DNA of 64,000 nucleotides. It comes from Burkholderiales bacterium. Its GTDB lineage: Bacteria; Pseudomonadota; Gammaproteobacteria; Burkholderiales; Casimicrobiaceae. How positions within the stretch are numbered: the stretch's first letter is position 1; every line of letters starts with the position of its first letter. Below are positions 26,628 through 34,755 of this stretch, in pieces. The notes under the pieces were generated by a model, which was not told where the DNA came from, made no database searches, and was given only the letters and a program-made list of their open reading frames with translations. The stretch lies in the NCBI GenBank assembly GCA_020853025.1, contig JADYZP010000042.1, positions 124,001 through 188,000 on the forward strand. Direction: 5' to 3'. Made by a program: the position numbers and the translations under genes.

Positions 26628-26731
26628 GCGTGCGTAATCGTGGCCATCGGTGGCGTGTTGCCGGCGGGCGCCAGCGGTGGGTACAGCACGAACCGCCGGC
26701 TTCCAACGCAAGCCATCGGAGGACCGTGTCA

Positions 26732-28864
26732 ATGGCCAACGTCGATCGGTTGCACGCACCACGCGTCGCGCGGCACGAGTGGCGCGCGCTGGCGCGGCTG
26801 GTGATGGACAGCATCGTCGCAGGTGTGGTCGTGAGCATCGTGCTCGCGCTCGCCGTCTTCATCGTCACCACACCCGCGCAGGCGGCACCGACGGACGATG
26901 TACGGCCTGCGCTGTACCTGAAGGCGGCCAACGACGCCAGGGTCGGCTCCCCGCTGCTCTTCACCGACGTGCAGATGAACGTGAGCGGAATGGTCGCGCG
27001 GGTGCGCGTCGAGCAGCGCTTCGTCAACCCGACCGCCGAATGGCGCGAAGGCGTCTACGTGTTCCCGCTGCCCGAAAACGCCGCGGTCGATCACCTGCGC
27101 ATGCGCATCGGCGAACGCGTGATCGAAGGCAGGATCCGGGAACGCGCCGAAGCGCGCCGGAGCTACGAAAGCGCGAAATCCGACGGACGCAAAGCCTCTC
27201 TGGTCGAGGAGCAGCGGCCCAACATGTTCACGACGCAGGTCGCCAACATCGGGCCCGGCGAGGAAGTCACCGTCGCCATCGAGTACCAGCAGACGCTGCG
27301 CTACGACGAAGGCTCGTTCAGGCTGCGCTTTCCGCTGGCGATCACGCCGCGCTACACACCTGGCGCGTCGGTCGAACCCACCGATCGGGAAACGCTCCGG
27401 TCGCGGGCTACGCAGCAGGCGATCGACGCCGACCGCATCACGCCACCCGTTGCCGACCGCCGCGATGGCGACGTCAATCCGGTCCGGATCACCGTCAACC
27501 TCGACGCCGGCTTTCCGCTGACAAGACTTGCGAGCACCTATCACCCGATGCGCATCGACGAGCGGCCGGGCCACCGCTACGTGCTCACGCTCGCCGACGG
27601 ACCGCTTCCGGCCGCGCGCGACTTCGAACTGGTCTGGACGCCCGACCCCGGCGCAGCACCGGGCGCGGCACTGTTCACCGAGACGCTTGGCGGCAAGACC
27701 TACGCGCTGCTGATGGCGCTGCCGCCGACGGCCGCGCGCGAGACGCAGTCGCGCGCGCCGCGCGAGATCACCTACGTCGTCGACACCTCCGGCTCGATGG
27801 AAGGCGTGTCGATCGTGCAGGCGCGCGAAGCGCTGCTGCTGGCGCTCGACCGCCTGCAGCCCGGCGACAGCTTCAACGTCATCGAATTCAACTCCGCGTC
27901 CATTGCGCTGTTTCCGGCACCGATGCCTGTCGACCACGACACGTTTCGCTCCGCCAAGCGATTCGTCTCCGGTCTGCGCGCGCGCGGCGGTACCGAAATG
28001 CTGCCGGCGCTGAAAATCGCACTGGCCGGCGCCCGCGATTCGCCGATGCTGCGGCAGGTGGTGTTCCTGACCGACGGCGCCGTCGGCAACGAGGACGCCA
28101 TCCTGCGCCTGATCGGCGAGCAACTGGGCGACCGCCGGCTGTTCACCGTCGGCATCGGTCCCGCACCGAACACCTTCTTCATGACGCGCGCCGCGCAATT
28201 CGGACGTGGCAGCTTCACCTTCATCGGCGATGTGCGCGAGGTGAAAGAGAAGATGACGGCGCTGTTCGCGAAGCTCGAGCATCCGGTATTGACCGACATC
28301 AGGGTCGACTGGCCCACCGGAGCCGACGTCTGGCCACGGGTCGCACCCGACCTCTATGCCGGCGAGCCGGTATTCGTCAGCGCGCAGTTCAATGTCGATG
28401 CCGGCGACGGCAACGTCGCGGTGTCTGGCCGGCAGGATGGCGCGTCGTGGGGTGTATTGCTGCCGGTCGGCGTGAACGCCCGGCAACCGGGGGTGGGCGT
28501 GCTCTGGGCGCGGGCGAAGATCGCCGCGTTGATGGACGCGGGGCGCCGGGGCGCAGCGGCAGAGGAGATTCGCGCCGCCGTCGTCGACGTTGCGCTGACG
28601 CACCATCTGGTCAGCAGCTACACGAGCCTAGTCGCCGTCGACGTGACGCCGACGCGTCCGCTCGGCAGCACCGACACCCGTACTGCGATGCCCGGCAACA
28701 TCCCCGAAGGATTGACCGGCTTCGACCACCTGCCACGCACGGCCACGCCTGCGTCGATGCTGCTGCTCTTCGGCGCCGCGGCGCTGCTGCTCGCCGCCTC
28801 GCTGGCGTGGCGCGTGCGCGAAGGCAGTGGTCTGCGTGCGCGCAGCGCATCGGTCGCCGCATGA
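26732..28864 (+). CDS. Sortase target: VIT/VWA-domain surface protein with LPRTAT signal
   Basis: Predicted surface-anchored protein of 710 residues, matching the marine proteobacterial sortase target type. A signal/anchor helix (~25-50) leads to a VIT domain (~60-190, inter-alpha-trypsin inhibitor type) and a VWA domain (~345-500) with a metal-binding DTSGS motif at residue 351. The C-terminus carries the sorting signal LPRTAT (667-672), a hydrophobic helix (~675-693) and a basic tail. ATG 26732 is chosen because GGAGGA lies 8 bp upstream. The stop overlaps the sortase ATG (ATGA). Such proteins probably bind host, matrix or other surface ligands, but no ligand is known. Confidence 0.92.
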   Translation: MANVDRLHAPRVARHEWRALARLVMDSIVAGVVVSIVLALAVFIVTTPAQAAPTDDVRPALYLKAANDARVGSPLLFTDVQMNVSGMVARVRVEQRFVNPTAEWREGVYVFPLPENAAVDHLRMRIGERVIEGRIRERAEARRSYESAKSDGRKASLVEEQRPNMFTTQVANIGPGEEVTVAIEYQQTLRYDEGSFRLRFPLAITPRYTPGASVEPTDRETLRSRATQQAIDADRITPPVADRRDGDVNPVRITVNLDAGFPLTRLASTYHPMRIDERPGHRYVLTLADGPLPAARDFELVWTPDPGAAPGAALFTETLGGKTYALLMALPPTAARETQSRAPREITYVVDTSGSMEGVSIVQAREALLLALDRLQPGDSFNVIEFNSASIALFPAPMPVDHDTFRSAKRFVSGLRARGGTEMLPALKIALAGARDSPMLRQVVFLTDGAVGNEDAILRLIGEQLGDRRLFTVGIGPAPNTFFMTRAAQFGRGSFTFIGDVREVKEKMTALFAKLEHPVLTDIRVDWPTGADVWPRVAPDLYAGEPVFVSAQFNVDAGDGNVAVSGRQDGASWGVLLPVGVNARQPGVGVLWARAKIAALMDAGRRGAAAEEIRAAVVDVALTHHLVSSYTSLVAVDVTPTRPLGSTDTRTAMPGNIPEGLTGFDHLPRTATPASMLLLFGAAALLLAASLAWRVREGSGLRARSASVAA

Positions 28865-29490
28865 TCAACGACACCGCCGATCGGGGAGGATCTTTCGATC
28901 GCGTGGCGCATCCGATGCGCTTTCGCAAGGCTTTGGCAATCTGGTGCATCACGATGCTGGCCGTCGGCGGCACGGCGAGCTTCGGGCATGGGCTGTACAT
29001 CCACGCCAAGGCGCAACTCGCGCAGCTTCTGTTGCTCGCCGCGTGGGACCGGGCGCGGAGCAGCGGCGCCGTGATCAGGCCATGGCCGTGGGCGGACACG
29101 CATCCGGTCGCGCGCCTCACCGCACCCGCGCATGGCGTCGACGTTCTGGTGCTCGCCGGTGCCTCCGGCCGCACGCTCGCCTTCGGACCGGGCCACCTGG
29201 ACGGCTCGGCGCAACCCGGGGACCCTGGCAATGCGGTGATCACCGCGCATCGCGATACGCACTTCCGCTTCCTGAAGGACACGGCGAAAGGCGACGAACT
29301 GCAGGTCGAGCGCGCGGACGGCAGCTTGCGCCAATTTCGGATCCGCGAGAGTTTCGTCGCCGACTATCGGGAGCTTCGGCTGCCGCGCGATACCGCAGTG
29401 CCGACGCTCACGCTTGTCACCTGCTATCCATTCGACGCGCTCGGTCCGGGAGGGTCGCTGCGTTATGTCGTCGTCGCCGAGGCCGAGTGA
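28861..29490 (+). CDS. Class GN sortase
   Basis: Membrane-bound transpeptidase that cleaves LPxTxT signals and anchors the protein. 209 residues: a cytoplasmic start, one membrane helix (~24-44), then the sortase beta-barrel. The catalytic triad is complete: His130 (VITAHRDTHF), Cys188 (TLVTCYPF) and Arg201 (SLRYVVV). The ATG overlaps the target stop codon, so enzyme and substrate are co-translated. This is the Gram-negative class that serves one dedicated substrate. An OmpA-like pdsO gene, often seen in such loci, is not present nearby. Confidence 0.93.
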   Translation: MINDTADRGGSFDRVAHPMRFRKALAIWCITMLAVGGTASFGHGLYIHAKAQLAQLLLLAAWDRARSSGAVIRPWPWADTHPVARLTAPAHGVDVLVLAGASGRTLAFGPGHLDGSAQPGDPGNAVITAHRDTHFRFLKDTAKGDELQVERADGSLRQFRIRESFVADYRELRLPRDTAVPTLTLVTCYPFDALGPGGSLRYVVVAEAE

Positions 29491-29571
29491 CGCCGACGTC
29501 CGCAAAGTGCGTCGGTACCGGAGCAGCTTTCGCGATTCGTTCGCCGCATCGACGGCGCCATCGGCCGGACG

Positions 29572-32058
29572 CTACCCGGAGAGGTCGTCGATCGAATTCA
29601 CCGCAGCCATGAGATCCTGCATTGCCCCGCGACTGCGCGAATGGCCGATGGCGGCGGTCATCGTGCAGCCGCCGCCCGCCGCACATCGTCGCGCATCTTC
29701 GTCAACAGCGCGTTGCCCGGATTGGACTTGACCAGTTCGTCGGCCAGCGGCAGCGCCCGGTCGGGCCGGCCCTACTTCGCGTAGAGCAGCGCCAACGCAA
29801 AGGTCGCATCCGTGTCGCCCAGTGCGCACGCGCTGCAGCGCAGCTTCCGCCGCCGGCAGCGCATCCTGCTGCTGCCGCAGCAGTCCCAGGTTGTAATGAA
29901 TGCGAGCACGATCGGGCTGCAGTTTCGCCGCACGCTCCATTTCGGCAATCGCCTCGGTGTTGCGCCTCTCCTCACCCAGCAGGAGCGCCAGCGAGTAGTG
30001 CAGGTCGGCATTGTCCGGTGCGCGCGTCAAGCCTTCGCGCAACACCGCCTCGGCTTGCGCGTTGTTGCCTTGCGCCGACAGCGCACTCGCCAGCGACGCG
30101 TAGGCAGGCGCAAGGTACGGATCCATCGCCAACGCGCGCCGGTACCCGGCGACGGCGGTGTTGATGTCGCCACGCCGCCATTCGAGGTTGGCCATGTTGA
30201 TCTGCGTGGACGGCATGTCGGACAGCGAACGCTCCGACTCGATCAACTCCGCCCAGGCGCGGTCGAAGGCCTTGCGTTCGAGCTCGGGAAGGCGCTCTTG
30301 CGGCACGTCGGCCAGCGCCCGTGCGGCTTCGATGCGCACCAGCCGCACCGGATCGCGCAGCAGCGGAACCGTCATCGTCACGCGCTCGTCCATCGGAAGC
30401 GCGACCAGCACGGCGGCGGCCGCGGCACGCACCAGCGCATCGGCGTCGTTCTTGGCGTGGAGCCCCAGGCGCCCGCCTGCCGCGCCGTAACCGCTCGCGA
30501 GTTCGAGCGCGCTCGCGCGCACGATCGCCGGCTGCGTGCGCTCGGCGACCAGCGCGTCGAGACCCGCCAGCGCATCGGGCGCGCCCGCGCGCGCCCTGGC
30601 GAACACCGGGGCAAAGGTCGCTTCCTGGCGACGGCCGGGGCCATACCATTTCGCGACGGCGTCGGCCGCCCATTGCGCCGGTTGCTTGGCGTGGCAGCCG
30701 TTGCACGCGTTGGGCGTGCCTATCGTGACCGACAGGTCGGGGCGCGGAATGCGGAAGCTGTGATCGGACCGCGCGTCGATTACCATGTAGTTCGTCGCCG
30801 GCATGTGGCAGCGCACGCATTGTGCGCCGGCGCTGCCCGCCGGATGATGATGATGCGTCGGCGTGTCGTAGTCCTTCCTGATCAGCGTCGGAAAGCGCGC
30901 ATTTCCGGCAGCCTGGTGGCATTGCGTGCACAGCGCGTTGCCCGTGGCCTTGAGCGTCAGGCGGTGCGCGTCGTGGCAGTCGGTGCAGCGCACACCCTGC
31001 GCATACATTCGCGTCTGCAGGAACGAGCCCCAGACGTAGACCTCGCCCTGCTGCTGACCATCGGCGAAGTACAGCCCTTCGCGCAGCAGCGCCGGATGGT
31101 AGTTGTCGAGGAAGGGTCGTCCGGGCATTTCGCCATCAGTCAATCGCTGCCGACGCGAATGGCATGGCGCGCAGGCTTCGACCTGGAAGCGCGAATCGTT
31201 GCCGCGAAAATCGACGAGCAGTCCCATCGTCCGCGCATCCGTGCCCTTGGCAGCGCCGCCGGCCCCATCCGCCGCTGCCCACGCGACGTGGGCGCTGCCG
31301 GGGCCGTGGCATGCCTGGCAGCCGACGTTGACTTCGGCCCAGCGTGTGTCGTAGCTGTCGGTCGCCGCATCGTAGTTGCGGCGCACGTCGGTCGAATGGC
31401 ACTCCGAGCACATCAGGTTCCAGTTCTGGTAGCGGCCCATCGAGTGCAAGGGGTCGTCGGGCCGGTGGCGATCGTTCGGATACAGCGCGAACCAGCGCCT
31501 GTTCACCGTGTCCCAGGCCACCGTCGGCGCCTGCAGCCGGCCGCCGGCAATGGCGACCAGGTACTGCTGCAGCGGCGCGACGCCGAACTTGTACTTGACC
31601 TCGTATTCGGCGGGCTTGCCATCGGGTCCCTCGGTGGTGATGAAGTAGCGGCCGTCGCGTTGCGCGAAGGTGGTGGTCGCTCCGCGATGCGTGAACCGGG
31701 CGTCCGCGAAATCTCCGAGCACGGTGTTCGCATTCGCCGGTTCCATCGCGCGCTGGTGATGCGATCCGCGCCATGCTTCGACCGCCTTGGCGTGGCAATC
31801 GCCGCAACGCGCGTCAGCAACGTAGCTCGCCTCGACGGCGGCCGACGTGACGGCCTTCGGCGCGGCGCTTCCGCGCGTTTCCGGCGCTGCGTCGATCCAC
31901 AGCCAGCCCACGGCAATGGCCGCCGTGGCGACCACGATACCGACCGACGCGACCCAATTCCAACGCCAGCGGCCGGCGGCGCTCGACGGAGGCAACGATG
32001 GCGGCGACGGCGGCCTGGCCGCGGCCTTCGCGGCAGAGCGTGATTTCTTGCGGCTCAT
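29572..32058 (-). CDS. Octaheme c-type cytochrome with HEAT and TPR repeats, 3' end frameshifted
   Basis: Membrane-anchored periplasmic electron-transfer protein, 828 residues as read. A single helix (~36-54) anchors it, followed by eight CxxCH haem sites (first CGDCH at 85-89; then CSECH, CQACH, CAPCH, CTDCH, CTQCH, CVRCH, CNGCH). The C-terminal half has HEAT-like and TPR repeats (~480-740). After residue ~741 the sequence stops looking like TPR. In another frame the TPR continues (CALGDTDATFALALLYAK) to 29772, hits TAG, then resumes (GRPDRALPLADELVKS) to a stop at 29658. A 2-bp loss in a CGCGCG run near 29826-29832 plus a CAG-to-TAG change explains this. Redox partner unknown. Confidence 0.8.
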   Translation of the reverse strand: MSRKKSRSAAKAAARPPSPPSLPPSSAAGRWRWNWVASVGIVVATAAIAVGWLWIDAAPETRGSAAPKAVTSAAVEASYVADARCGDCHAKAVEAWRGSHHQRAMEPANANTVLGDFADARFTHRGATTTFAQRDGRYFITTEGPDGKPAEYEVKYKFGVAPLQQYLVAIAGGRLQAPTVAWDTVNRRWFALYPNDRHRPDDPLHSMGRYQNWNLMCSECHSTDVRRNYDAATDSYDTRWAEVNVGCQACHGPGSAHVAWAAADGAGGAAKGTDARTMGLLVDFRGNDSRFQVEACAPCHSRRQRLTDGEMPGRPFLDNYHPALLREGLYFADGQQQGEVYVWGSFLQTRMYAQGVRCTDCHDAHRLTLKATGNALCTQCHQAAGNARFPTLIRKDYDTPTHHHHPAGSAGAQCVRCHMPATNYMVIDARSDHSFRIPRPDLSVTIGTPNACNGCHAKQPAQWAADAVAKWYGPGRRQEATFAPVFARARAGAPDALAGLDALVAERTQPAIVRASALELASGYGAAGGRLGLHAKNDADALVRAAAAAVLVALPMDERVTMTVPLLRDPVRLVRIEAARALADVPQERLPELERKAFDRAWAELIESERSLSDMPSTQINMANLEWRRGDINTAVAGYRRALAMDPYLAPAYASLASALSAQGNNAQAEAVLREGLTRAPDNADLHYSLALLLGEERRNTEAIAEMERAAKLQPDRARIHYNLGLLRQQQDALPAAEAALQRVRTGRHGCDLCVGAALREVGPARPGAAAGRRTGQVQSGQRAVDEDARRCAAGGGCTMTAAIGHSRSRGAMQDLMAAVNSIDDLSG

Positions 32059-32144
32059 GGAATCCGTGGCTCATCGACGCCGGTTGGTGAACTCCGTGTT
32101 CCAAGCGGCGCTATCATGGTCCGCAACGCGCGGAGGACGTCATT

Positions 32145-32636
32145 ATGAAGCTGGAAGGCAGCTGTCACTGCGGCGCCGTGCGATTCCGCGTCGAATCGCA
32201 CACGCCCTATCCGTTCATGCGCTGCTATTGCTCGATCTGCCGCAAGACGCAGGGCGGCGGCGGTTATGCGATCAACATCATGGCCGAAGCGGCGACGCTG
32301 AAGGTCCGGGGCGCTTCCAGGTTGACCGTGTATCGAGCTCGTCTCGTCACGCCCGGGGCGAAGCGCGCCCGTCTGTCGCCGGCGCGGCGCAATTTCTGCA
32401 GCCGCTGCGGCAGCGCGATGTGGGTCGAGGATCCGCGCTGGCCGGATTGGGTCTACCCATTCGCATCGGCGATCGACACGCCGTTGCCCAGGCCGCCGGA
32501 CGACGTCGAACTGATGCTCGACTACGCCTGCACCTGGGCCGATATCCCGTCCGGCCCCGGACATCGCCACTTTCGCGAGTACCCGCGCGAGAGCATCGCC
32601 GGCTGGCACGCGCGACGCGGATTGACCGTGCCCTGA
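32145..32636 (+). CDS. GFA-family protein (glutathione-dependent formaldehyde-activating fold)
   Basis: 163 residues with the zinc pattern of the GFA/CENP-V family: SCHCGAVRF near the N-terminus, CYCSICRKTQG (~29-39) and FCSRCGSAMW (~84-93). These Cys bind two zinc ions. The best known relative is S-hydroxymethylglutathione synthase, but most members lack proven activity. The ATG follows GGAGG by about 9 bp. Divergent from the cytochrome gene. Confidence 0.9.
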   Translation: MKLEGSCHCGAVRFRVESHTPYPFMRCYCSICRKTQGGGGYAINIMAEAATLKVRGASRLTVYRARLVTPGAKRARLSPARRNFCSRCGSAMWVEDPRWPDWVYPFASAIDTPLPRPPDDVELMLDYACTWADIPSGPGHRHFREYPRESIAGWHARRGLTVP

Positions 32637-32657
32637 TCGATTGCGGCGCCGCGACCG

Positions 32658-32840
32658 TTAGTGAATCGGGATGTTGCTTCCCGTCCGGAAGGTCTTTTCG
32701 CGTGGTGCGCCGGTGGACGCATCCGAGGTCGCGGACGAAGCCGCCGGGGACGCCGCCGACGATGCCGGCGAGGTGGTGTCGAGGGTCGATGCGCAAGCGC
32801 CAAGGGCAAGCGCAAGCGTGGCGATGACGAGGGTCTTCAT
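32658..32840 (-). CDS. Small lipoprotein
   Basis: A 60-residue protein with a classic lipoprotein signal: MKTLVIATLALALGAC, with the lipobox LGAC and lipidated Cys16. The rest is Ser/Thr/Ala-rich (~20-45) and ends REKTFRTGSNIPIH; the TGSxIP tail recurs in small betaproteobacterial lipoproteins. Function unknown. It ends 21 bp from the GFA gene, convergently. A TAGAAT -10-like box lies on the minus strand about 55 bp upstream. Confidence 0.75.
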   Translation of the reverse strand: MKTLVIATLALALGACASTLDTTSPASSAASPAASSATSDASTGAPREKTFRTGSNIPIH

Positions 32841-32939
32841 TGTCGGAAAGCCTTGCGTGGGCCGGCCACCGCGAAGCGGCCGCCGGAAAAAAGCCGCTAT
32901 TCTACAAAATGTCGCGCGGCTGCGTTCCGCATTTCGACG

Positions 32940-33758
32940 TCAAGCCAGCGTGACGCGAAGACCGGAGATCCCCAGGTCGCCATAGTCGGACGACCAGGAC
33001 TGTCCGGCCGTGACCGGCCAGGCGTCGGTCAGCGTGCCGGTGGTCACGAGTTCCCCCGCCTCCAGCGGTGCCGCGTCGGGGTCATCTTCGAGAACGCGCG
33101 CAAGAAACGCGAGTGCTGCCGCCGGACTGTCCAGCACGTTGGCGCCGATACCGCTTTCGACGCTTCGCTCGCCCGAGCGCAGGGTGAGCTCGAAGCGAGG
33201 CAGCAACGCCGCCAGCGTGCTGCGGTTGGCCTCGTTCACCGGCGTGCGAGGTCCGACGACCAGCGCCGCATGCAGGCCGAACGCGGCCGTGCAGTCGGGC
33301 ACCTTGAACCGCCACTGCGGAAAGTGCGACTGCACGATCTCGAACCCCGGTGCGATCCAGTCGACGGCGTCCATCACCCGCTGCGCGTCGCCGCTGACCG
33401 GCACCGGGCCCCGCAATCCGAACACGACTTCCGGTTCGATTCGCGGCAGGACCATGCCGGCGAGCGACAGCGTCGCCTGACCATCTGCAGCGTGGGACAC
33501 GGTCTCGCGCCAGACGTGCGCCCACATCGGCCGATCGACGCCATAGCGTGGCCACAACGTGCGATTGGTAAAGCCGATCTTGCGTCCCACCGGCCGCCAG
33601 TCCTGCGCGACGCGGCGGCGTTCGATCTCGTGCAGCACGCGATACGCGGCAGCGACGTCGAAATCCGGCATCGAGTCGGTGATCGGCGCGAGCGAAGCGG
33701 CGCCGGCATGCGCTGCGAGCAGGGCATCGGCGATTGCCTCGATGGTCGCGTCGTTCAT
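32940..33758 (-). CDS. 2-keto-4-pentenoate hydratase-like enzyme
   Basis: 272 residues of the MhpD/FAH-related family, which hydrates 2-hydroxypentadienoate-type acids or decarboxylates oxalocrotonate in aromatic ring-cleavage pathways. Features: VGRKIGFTNRT (~58), RIEPEVVFGL (~104, metal-binding Glu pair), WIAPGFEIVQSHF (~134), and GELVTTGTLTDAWPV near the C-terminus. No other ring-cleavage gene is adjacent, so the pathway is uncertain. The ATG overlaps the stop of the upstream small membrane-protein gene (ATGA). Confidence 0.85.
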   Translation of the reverse strand: MNDATIEAIADALLAAHAGAASLAPITDSMPDFDVAAAYRVLHEIERRRVAQDWRPVGRKIGFTNRTLWPRYGVDRPMWAHVWRETVSHAADGQATLSLAGMVLPRIEPEVVFGLRGPVPVSGDAQRVMDAVDWIAPGFEIVQSHFPQWRFKVPDCTAAFGLHAALVVGPRTPVNEANRSTLAALLPRFELTLRSGERSVESGIGANVLDSPAAALAFLARVLEDDPDAAPLEAGELVTTGTLTDAWPVTAGQSWSSDYGDLGISGLRVTLA

Positions 33759-33967
33759 CGCAGCATTCCAACCTTGCGCAAAGTGAGGGTGATCGCGACC
33801 CAAACGAACGTCGCCACGACCATGCCGATGCCCGCGGCCACGACCGCGCCGGCGACGCCGCTCCACCCGAGCGTGGTCACGACCGACCAGCCGGCAACAC
33901 CACCGGCGGTACCACTGATCACGATGCCGATGACGCTGAACAGGATCGAGCGCGCCACATTCGCCAT
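33755..33967 (-). CDS. Small two-helix membrane protein
   Basis: 70 residues, two hydrophobic segments (~8-30 and ~36-60, Gly/Val/Ala-rich) and a short basic C-terminus (TLRKVGMLR). No family is recognised. The stop overlaps the hydratase start by 4 bp, and the ATG is 17 bp after the ArsC-like gene, so the three genes form one unit reading leftwards. Confidence 0.65.
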   Translation of the reverse strand: MANVARSILFSVIGIVISGTAGGVAGWSVVTTLGWSGVAGAVVAAGIGMVVATFVWVAITLTLRKVGMLR

Positions 33968-33984
33968 CGACGGTGCTCCCGCGC

Positions 33985-34332
33985 TCAGCCGGGAAACACC
34001 TGGTCCCATTCGCCCGCGTCGAAGCCGACGAGGATGCCCTCGTCGGACTCGACCACCGGTCGCCGGATCGACGCCGGGTTCGCGACCATCACGGCGATGG
34101 CGGAAGCCGCATCGACGACGCGCGCCTGCGCCTCGGGCTCGAGCTTTTTCCAGGTCGTCCCGCGACGATTGAGCAGCGTCTGCCATCCGGCCGCGGCGCA
34201 CCACGCCGCCAGCTGTTCGCGCGTCGGCGGTACTTTCTTGAAATCGACGAAGCGGTGCGATACGCCGCGCTGCGCGAGCCATGCCCGTGCCTGCTTCACC
34301 GTATCGCAATTGCTAATTCCATAGACGTTCAT
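33985..34332 (-). CDS. ArsC/Spx-family protein (YffB type)
   Basis: 115 residues with the thioredoxin-like ArsC fold: MNVYGISNCDTVKQARAWL holds a single N-terminal Cys (CDTV, Cys9), then FVDFKKVPPT and a C-terminal RRPVVE with the conserved Arg and GF motif. YffB-type proteins are glutathione-dependent reductases or Spx-like regulators; arsenate reduction is less likely. ATG 34332 fits the family start; another in-frame ATG lies six codons upstream at 34350. Confidence 0.85.
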   Translation of the reverse strand: MNVYGISNCDTVKQARAWLAQRGVSHRFVDFKKVPPTREQLAAWCAAAGWQTLLNRRGTTWKKLEPEAQARVVDAASAIAVMVANPASIRRPVVESDEGILVGFDAGEWDQVFPG

Positions 34333-34584
34333 CGTGCTTCCCGATGTCATAGGCGTAAATGCGGCCAGTCGGCCAGTGTACGCGCATTGGTCATCGCACC
34401 GACCGCAACGGCGCGCAACCTGCCCTCTTGCCGCGCGAGGAAAGCGTGCAATCGCGTGCGCGAAGGGACGCGGGTCGTGCGCGCGGATTGCGTCGCCGGA
34501 CCACGGCGCATTATAACGTCCGCACGCTGCCCGACAGCCGCGCGGCACCGAGTGCGAAGGCGCGCGACAACGTGTGCGCGCTGC

Positions 34585-34590
34585 TACAAT
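34585..34590 (+). promoter_or_regulatory. -10-like box TACAAT upstream of the mlrC-type gene
   Basis: TACAAT preceded by a GC-rich spacer and a weak GCGACA -35-like hexamer. It lies 166 bp before the M81 peptidase start and 12 bp before a 42-codon ORF. The 250 bp upstream of it (34333-34584) hold no convincing gene. Confidence 0.4.
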
Positions 34591-34601
34591 GCCCCGTGTG
34601 A

Positions 34602-34730
34602 ATGCCTTCTCCGATATCCCCATCCACACCGCGCGACGCACGCATCGAGCGCTTGCGCATCGAACTGCAGTTCCGGACGACCAATCCGCGCGCACTGACG
34701 CGCATCGCGCCCGTACCTGCATCCGGCTGA
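34602..34730 (+). CDS. 42-aa ORF of doubtful status
   Basis: A 42-codon ORF between a TACAAT box and the M81 peptidase gene. Its middle is basic and amphipathic (RDARIERLRIELQFR). There is no clear ribosome-binding site, but it would start about 5 nt after the expected transcription start, so leaderless translation is conceivable. Not recognised, and it may be only a leader region. Confidence 0.3.
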   Translation: MPSPISPSTPRDARIERLRIELQFRTTNPRALTRIAPVPASG

Positions 34731-34755
34731 CCGGATAGGCACCGATGAGTCTGCG

